This document shows positions 57,948 through 64,000 of a stretch of DNA of 64,000 nt, one piece after another. This stretch comes from Labyrinthula sp. Ha (taxonomy: Eukaryota; Sar; Bigyra; Labyrinthulida; Labyrinthulaceae). Where the stretch lies: NCBI GenBank assembly GCA_015227615.1, contig JAALGZ010000080.1, positions 1-64,000 on the forward strand, in the 5' to 3' direction. Both the position numbers and the translations under genes were made by a program. Within the stretch, counting starts at the first letter, position 1, and the number at the start of each line of letters is the position of its first letter. The notes below the pieces were generated by a model. That model worked only from the letters and a program-made list of their open reading frames with translations. It was not told where the DNA came from and ran no database searches.

Positions 57948-58565
57948 TTAAACATTAATCTCATTTTGAGGTTCACTCATATAACCAATCAATATTTTTC
58001 TGTATTTTTTCATTTGAGTATAAGAGTCACTATACATGACTACACCGAAGAATATGAAAGCGAAACCAAGATTGCCACCAACAGGGAAAAAAAGTGCAGG
58101 TATGTTCACAAAAATATTTGCTATGAAACATCCAACGCTTGCAAAGAGCAATCCCATTAAAAAAACATACGTTCCCTTGATCTCTTTATGAAAATCTTTT
58201 TCCCAACTCAAAACACATGAATTTTCTTTCTTGCCATCCTCCTCCAAGCGAAAAGTTACAACCTCACTTTCGTTTTTATCTTCTCGACCAAGCACAAACT
58301 CTTTCTTCACTAGCAATATTTTATAATGAATATCATCTATCTCTTGAAATATATATTGAATTTCTGTATGTTGAACATGGTGTCCAACCTCTTTTCTATA
58401 ACTCACCCCTTCTTCACCATTTTACCCTTTGTATCTCTTCATTCCTTTATACCTGCCTTCGATCACTTTAATGAACTTATCAGTGTTCACTAAATATTTC
58501 CAAGCCTTTTCCTTTCTCATTGGAACTATTACTTGTTTATATTTATCCAAATCTAATGTACACAT
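57948..58565 (-). pseudogene. START-like membrane-protein family, paralogue B (one internal TAA; pseudogene or newly spliced)
   Basis: From the ATG at 58,565 the frame reads MCTLDLDKYK, then KEKAWKYLVNTDKFIKV, closely matching paralogue A. It meets a TAA at 58,422-58,424, where A has Glu in KGENG, then continues in frame for 152 codons through NGEEGVSYRKEV to two hydrophobic spans (GTYVFLMGLLFASVGCFIAN and LGFAFIFFGVVMY) and a TAA at the end. A single nonsense change in an otherwise open 205-codon frame. The stop lies within a 30-nt GTAAAA...TTATAG block that would splice out in frame. Another 15-bp inverted repeat pair sits just upstream. Confidence 0.65.
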
Positions 58566-58627
58566 TTTTTTTTGATATTATATTTTTCAAGAATAGCCCG
58601 GAAAAATACAGCTTCAATTATTGCAGT

Positions 58628-58702
58628 ATTTATTGACCGTTTAATAGTAAACTATAACGGTTAAATATTCAATATATCAAATATGTCAAACGGTCAATAA
58701 AT
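58628..58702. repeat. 75-bp element with perfect 15-bp inverted ends
   Basis: ATTTATTGACCGTTT at 58,628-58,642 is repeated exactly inverted at 58,688-58,702. It starts 63 nt upstream of the ATG of paralogue B. It could be a tiny MITE or a paired operator-like regulatory site. Confidence 0.6.
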
Positions 58703-58951
58703 TCTTGATAAGTTCGGTAAAGAAATAGAAAAGTTTGTGTGGATTTTAGAAGAATATTGATTTAAAACTAACAGAAGAAGTTTGTTCACTTGAATTATGA
58801 TATATTCTAAACTAAACTTTTCTAAATATTATTTTTTTCCAATTTGACGAATAAATTCACACATTTTCCTTTCTTAAAGCTTGAAAATAAACTCTTTCTT
58901 AAAAAATTTTTCAATAAAAAGAACTCTATTGATTAACATTTAATACACAAA

Positions 58952-59629
58952 CTATACTATATTTTCGCTTAGAATTAGTGGTTGAATTAAGAGTACACTG
59001 TTTTCAGTTGAAATATTGAACCTGTAGTTGAAATAGTCAACAAGGTCTTTACTTTCTCTAATTTTGAAATCATTCATTCTTTCTTTAAGATCCCAAATTC
59101 CATCTCCTAAACAAATCAAAGCTCCACAAAAACAACTTGATATTATGTAAAGCGATATTTGAGAGTTTAAATCCAAGATGAAAAACAACAGAACTGAAAT
59201 TAACAAGCAAATTAAGAAGCACACGAATTGATGCTTGTACAATTTGAACCTGACTGTTTTTTCCAAGATACATTTATTAACTATATTTGGATATTCACGA
59301 AGTTTAAAAATTTCATATTCTTCTTGAAAATTCTTCTTTTCATTAAGCTCAGATCGAAAAAAAATAATTTGTTTCTTTTTCTCACTAATCATTTCAACTT
59401 TATATTCTATAATTTTATCTTGATCAGACGAATCTGGATTTGGTTCAACACTTGCATAAAACACACCTTTTGTTCCATTTTTACCTTTTTTTCTCTGTAA
59501 TCGAGGACTCGGATAGAAAAGAAACATCACTAAGCGATCCGTATCTTTTAAACCTGTCCACGCTGTTTCAATATCTAAATCTAATTCAAAATACACTTTA
59601 GTTTCAAACACATCTTTGATGAAGTTCAT
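58952..59629 (-). CDS. START-like membrane-protein family, paralogue D
   Basis: 225 residues, ATG to stop, uninterrupted. The N-terminal SRPBCC-like half has DIETAWTGLKDTDRLVMFLF and RKKGKNGTKGVFYASVEP, matching the KxKGxNGxxGVxY core of paralogues A-C. Two hydrophobic spans follow (about 132-152 KHQFVCFLICLLISVLLFFI, and about 157-175), then a longer charged tail with DLVDYFNYRFN. It is more diverged than A and B. Probably a membrane-anchored lipid- or hydrophobic-ligand-binding protein; function not known. First in the minus-strand row D-B-C. Confidence 0.68.
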   Translation of the reverse strand: MNFIKDVFETKVYFELDLDIETAWTGLKDTDRLVMFLFYPSPRLQRKKGKNGTKGVFYASVEPNPDSSDQDKIIEYKVEMISEKKKQIIFFRSELNEKKNFQEEYEIFKLREYPNIVNKCILEKTVRFKLYKHQFVCFLICLLISVLLFFILDLNSQISLYIISSCFCGALICLGDGIWDLKERMNDFKIRESKDLVDYFNYRFNISTENSVLLIQPLILSENIV

Positions 59630-62000
59630 TTTAGTTTGAGTTTACCTCTTTTTAAATGTACATTTTAATACTGTTAAATTTAAACGGTATTATTTAGTCA
59701 CTGCTGATTTTCGGGAACAGGAATAGAAAGTGTCCAAACTGGCCACTCATACTGAAATAATAGAAAGACTTCAAAACCAAAAATAAACTATATTTTACAT
59801 AAGATATGAAAAACATATATTGCTAAACTTAAGCTTAGCAATAAAACTAGTAAATAAATTACTATGGTTCTCAGAAGGGGGGTCTCGAAAAACGCAGTTG
59901 TTCAATACAGTTTCACTTTATATTAGATAAATGTTTTTGAGAACTTCGCAAGAAAAAACGATAACATATGTTCCAGTTTCCAAACATTTTGATTTACTTT
60001 GTTGCTTTTTACGAAAATCAGGAAACTATATAAAATGACTTTGCGGGGCAAAACTTCCAAAATTAAATTTTAAACCTCTTGTGTTCAACTTCCTGAAGAG
60101 TTAATTATTTGTTATTGTGTCGCTGGAAAATAAATTTTGTTAGGTGCGTATAATAAAATTTCTGTAAAATATATATTTTCTTCCTGATCAAACTCGTTGT
60201 TTAAAATTCTACGACCAGTTTTCTTGCTTTACAAAACTCTGGTTGAATTAATGTACATTCAACTGGTTGTAGATTTTCTAGTTATTATCAAATGAAAGTT
60301 AGAAAGTAGTAGTTAGGTATTTTAGCAAATTAAGATATAATCAATTTCATCAAATTAATCAAGATAAAAACAACAAGAAAAGAGCATCGCTAAGTGCAAG
60401 TTTGGAAACAAAAGAGAAAAAACTCAATTCGAGTAAGCAGCCTTGTGAAAGAATAATTCGAAGAAATACTTTTGTAGCAAGAACAACAACTGAATTTTGG
60501 TTCTTTAGTGCCTCATCTGAGTTCTACACTTTGTATCAACATCCTTAGTTCATGATTGAGTTTAGTATAGACGTCCAGCACTCTTGTTAGTTTTTTTCAC
60601 TCAGCCTTAAGTATCTGACTGTTCGAAAATTCATTCCAAGAACAAAATATTCTTGGTTTGCTTTAATAGATAATGAACATCAAATTTTTCAAGAAGATTT
60701 GATTTTAATACTTTGGGCAAACATTAATCCCATGACCTGGAGTTGGTATATTTAGAATCATTGAGATAAACCTCTAAGAATAGTTGTAAGCGGCTGAATA
60801 AAAGTTTCATAATTACTCACTAGAATCTCTAACCATTTTTTTTACAAAATCTTTATTTGTGGGCTCTTTACTTGATCCAATTAACACAAAAGAATAGTTG
60901 TGTTGAGAAATAATTAAATGAGTGTTACGTTCACAACCAATAGAAAACTTGAAGTGCAGGAGTACTGGTTTTTATGTTTATTCCAGCTGCATAGACATTG
61001 CATAAAAAATTGTTTCCTGAATGCTTTTCTTATTAGTAATATCATCATGATTGAGCATGCGCGCTGTTCTTAAGCATCGATACTTACAACAAGAATGTAA
61101 TAGCTATTTGAGGTTTAGACGGAACCTTTATAGTTGGCCATGCGATAGAATGATATTGTGCAAAACAAAGAAGATACTCTTTCACATAGTTCATGGTATG
61201 TTTCTATGGTAGGAGTAAATAAATATTCTTCCAGTTTTCTTTTTTTACAAACTAAGACTTTCTATACGCCTATCTGCTTAGAACCAATATCGGTCAAACA
61301 AAATGAATATATTTACCTGAACATGAAAAGAAAAAACAGAATGAACTTGAGCAAGAAAAATTATGAAGCCCGTGTTGTGTTTATGTGTAGTTTACGTTGT
61401 TAGTTTAGTTTCTATTTTAGTAGTTAACGTTGGTACTTAGAGTTACCTCTGAATACCAGGCATACTTTAATACTTGAACAAAAGAAAACAGAGACAAAAG
61501 GTTAAGAGCCTTAGTCACTCCACTGATTCTATTCTTCCTCGTCTTCATTTGCCTACTGCCTCAAAAACTCTTGATATGTATTCTTATTAAACCTATGTTC
61601 AAAATTAAAAGGATAGTTACATGGAAAACATGTTTAAGGTTCTGGTTGCAATTTGTCTACTTGTAGAAGATTTATCTAGCTACATACCTATCGTTTCCAC
61701 CAAGAAGAATGTTCAAAAAAGTATCACAAAAGACCTTGTCAAGGTATCGACACTGTGTGTGAGTTATTGGTACTATATGTGTGTTACCAACAAGTTTGTA
61801 TTAGTCTAAAGATACAGTTCCTTATGTTAGTTATCTTTCTCCTCAATATTGTAAACTACAGTTTACTCAAAAAGATAGGTACCCAAGCGTTACAAAACTG
61901 TGTAAAACGAGTAATACAACGCACTTATGCAGATACCAAACAAACCAATGCAATACAATGAAAGAAAATAATGTTTCTAATGAATTACCGAAGCTAGGCT
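59630..62000. other. Gene-free AT-rich region
   Basis: Short open frames only, none with a recognisable domain or biased codon use. Presumed promoter of paralogue D at the left edge. The 5' LTR of the copia-like element should lie near the right edge, but I could not delimit it. Confidence 0.5.
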
Positions 62001-62029
62001 CTCCTGGGGCCCAATTTAGGGATTGAGAA

Positions 62030-64000
62030 GCCTCTATGTTTGCTTACCTTAAAAGAAAACAACTTGACCGACATCTTATATGTTTTATTCAATGCACAAA
62101 GTATATTCAAGACAAACTATCACACGAAGATTTAATAAAGAAACTATATACTGACCTCGAAATTAACTATGAAACAGAAACTGTTCAATATTTATAACGA
62201 TAGCTCCGACAATACAACCATTTCTCTTATGAAAAGGCCAACAGAAGGAACTCCATTAGAATACAAACATTTCGTTTTCCCCATACTTAAAGATAAAAAG
62301 AAATTTAAGTTAGCTAAAATTAACCACGCCATGAAAATCCAATCGGTTCTCCATATCGTTAGAAGAACAATATCTGCTGATCTTGTTCAATATATCGACC
62401 AAAGCTTGATCTTTATGAAAATTTTTCAAGAATTAAATAACACTATAAAAAAGATATTGAAACTACACTAATAACAAGTAGAATAAATTTTGCCACTATT
62501 CAATTCCGTGAGTTAAATACATATATATCTATATTCAAACAACTTTTAACTGAATATGTATCCCACGGAGGAAAGGAAAACAGAGAAATAATTGAAGAAT
62601 TCTTATATCATATTCCCAATTCTACTTTTAAAGTTCAAAAAACTCTCTGTTCATCTACTTTTCTGGAAGCTTCTATTTCATTTTTTTCAAACCGTGAGTA
62701 CCAATATGAACTGACGTTGCGAAAACACCAATAACAGACAAAAACATTAGAAACAAGAAAATCGAAGTCAACAAAAGCGACAAAAAATAAAAAAAAATGA
62801 CTACTGTGTTTTTTGCGGTGGATGGGGGGGGGTCATAGTAAGTCCAATTATCTCATCAAAGAGAACAGATGTTGTGGCAGTGGTTCTATAGAACACAAAC
62901 TCCGAGACTGTCACATCAAAGTTGTATACTTAAAAAAATAGATATAGTCGATGAAAAAATTTGAAGGTTCTGATATTAAAACGCAAGAAAACAATGAAGA
63001 TAAATATTTGGATGAAACTCCAAATGAGTTTAACTTAGCAACAATAAGTATCACTATCAATGAGATTAAGATAAAAACGGCTTGCAGTTGTAAGTTCAAA
63101 AAAAATTGCCTTAAATCTCTGTTTGAATCTGGAGCTACTGGACACGTTATCAATAATAAAAACATTCTCAAAAGTTCAAAAACTGAAAAAAAATTCCATA
63201 ATTAGTGCTTTAAAAACCACACAGTTCAGTACCATTACTGGAGACGTCCCTCTTTTACTCAACAACAATGCATCTCTACTCCAAAACGTTATATATGTTT
63301 CGAATCTAAAAAAATATCTTATCATATCCGAACCAAAGCTAATTGACGATGAAATGGCTATCATCAACGGACCTAAAAATACTACTATATCAAGAAACGG
63401 ACTCACCATCTCCAACTTTTTTCAAGACAATAACCATTTTTCTTGCACTCTTTGTTAAAGCCAAACAGCAACATCTGTTTAAGCTCCCTCAATATTTCAT
63501 CATCCGACTTATCCCACTATCGTCTTGGACACGTCAACAACTTATATATAGAACACACATGAGTCCAACCTCTGAAACAGCAGTGCTTTCGTGGCTGCGC
63601 TGCTGAAAAATTGACTGAAGCTAAAAAGGAAAAAAAAAACCATCGACTACGACAACTCCAGACTATTTAAAGCAACTGCGTCCTTCTTAAAACTTCACGT
63701 CGATACTATGGGTCATCTTTCTACCTCTATTCAAGGTTATAAATACGCATCTTTATTGATATGCAACTACTCTAGCTTCATCATTCCAATATTAACCAAG
63801 TCCAAGTCAAATATCTTTGGAAAAATTGTAAAACTTCTGAAAAAGATAAAAAAAGAATCATAACACATGAGTAAAGTGTTTATTCTCAGATCGTGGAACT
63901 GAATTCTCAAGCTTAGACTCTCTCTATAACAAAAAGGAAATACAAAGAGAGTACAGCAACATCTAATTTCCAAGTGAAAATGCCAAAGTCAAACACTACA
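62030..64000 (+). mobile_element. Broken Ty1/copia-like retrotransposon, 5' part
   Basis: Plus strand, running off the window. A gag-like region (about 62,030-62,760) is followed by a zinc-knuckle trace (YCVFCGGWG near 62,810). Then comes a copia-type protease region (ESGATGHVINN, about 63,125-63,160), a pre-integrase stretch with NNNASLLQNVIYVSNLKKYL (about 63,260-63,320) and LGHVNN, and an integrase core (DTMGHLSTSIQGYKY near 63,705 and FSDRGTEFSS near 63,880). Protease then integrase before RT is the Ty1/copia order. As a fossil it is clearly broken, with many interruptions. RT, RNase H and the 3' LTR would lie to the right. Confidence 0.82.

Noticed and set aside
58422-58424. Reassigned TAA codon (TAA read as Glu or Gln)
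   Set aside because: SF3B1, the three-exon gene and other host genes end in TAA and have no internal TAA, so TAA is a normal stop here.
57936-58471. Plus-strand open frames opposite START-like paralogue B
   Set aside because: They mirror the coding strand of a recognised family and carry no domain of their own.

Overview
This is nuclear DNA of a unicellular eukaryote with an AT-rich, repeat-laden genome. The evidence is spliceosomal SF3B1, a ubiquitin-like protein, a RhoGAP protein, a diacylglycerol kinase, a P450 and a broken ROCO GTPase, with no operons or ribosome binding sites. Most host genes have one exon. One gene (22.4-23.0 kb) is best read as three exons joined by two introns of exactly 29 nt, each GTAT...AG. 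I cannot place the lineage from this window.

Layout. 1-7,784: a nearly complete Ty3/gypsy-like LTR retrotransposon on the minus strand. 7.8-16.4 kb: gene-poor DNA with an old inverted repeat (14.3-15.3 kb). 16.4-18.8 kb: a P450 of CYP86/CYP704/CYP52 type, then an AKAP7/ASCC1-like 2H phosphoesterase on the opposite strand. 18.9-22.4 kb: decayed DNA, including Mutator-like transposase remnants. 22.4-24.2 kb: the three-exon gene and a RhoGAP-like gene, convergent. 24.2-31.0 kb: gene-free, with decayed coding traces. 31.1-33.1 kb: a divergent ubiquitin-like gene, a decayed coding stretch, and a diacylglycerol kinase. 33.1-35.6 kb: spacer with a 25-nt tandem repeat. 35.6-39.4 kb: SF3B1 and a START-like membrane protein, convergent. 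39.4-52 kb: repeats (a diverged repeat of about 2 kb in two copies, a MITE-like element) and a ROCO pseudogene. 52-54.5 kb: a dead LINE. 57.3-59.6 kb: three more members of the START-like family in a minus-strand row, two of them damaged. 62.0-64.0 kb: the 5' part of a broken Ty1/copia element that runs off the window.

Main result. The long 3' open frame of the Ty3/gypsy-like element continues past integrase and chromodomain into a SANT/Myb-like domain and then an MT-A70 methyltransferase domain with an intact DPPW motif. MT-A70 enzymes make N6-methyladenine in RNA (METTL3/Ime4) or DNA (ciliate MTA1/AMT complexes, METTL4-type). A retroelement that joins a histone-mark reader, a DNA-binding-like module and an adenine methyltransferase to its integrase suggests it may write or exploit 6mA at insertion sites. 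I know of cytosine methyltransferases captured by retrotransposons and of Dam-like domains in DIRS elements, but not of this architecture.

The other leading observations are the 29-nt introns, a ubiquitin lacking K63 and L8, an SF3B1 with glutamine at the residue matching human K700, and a local START-like membrane-protein family in which one copy may be turning exon into intron.
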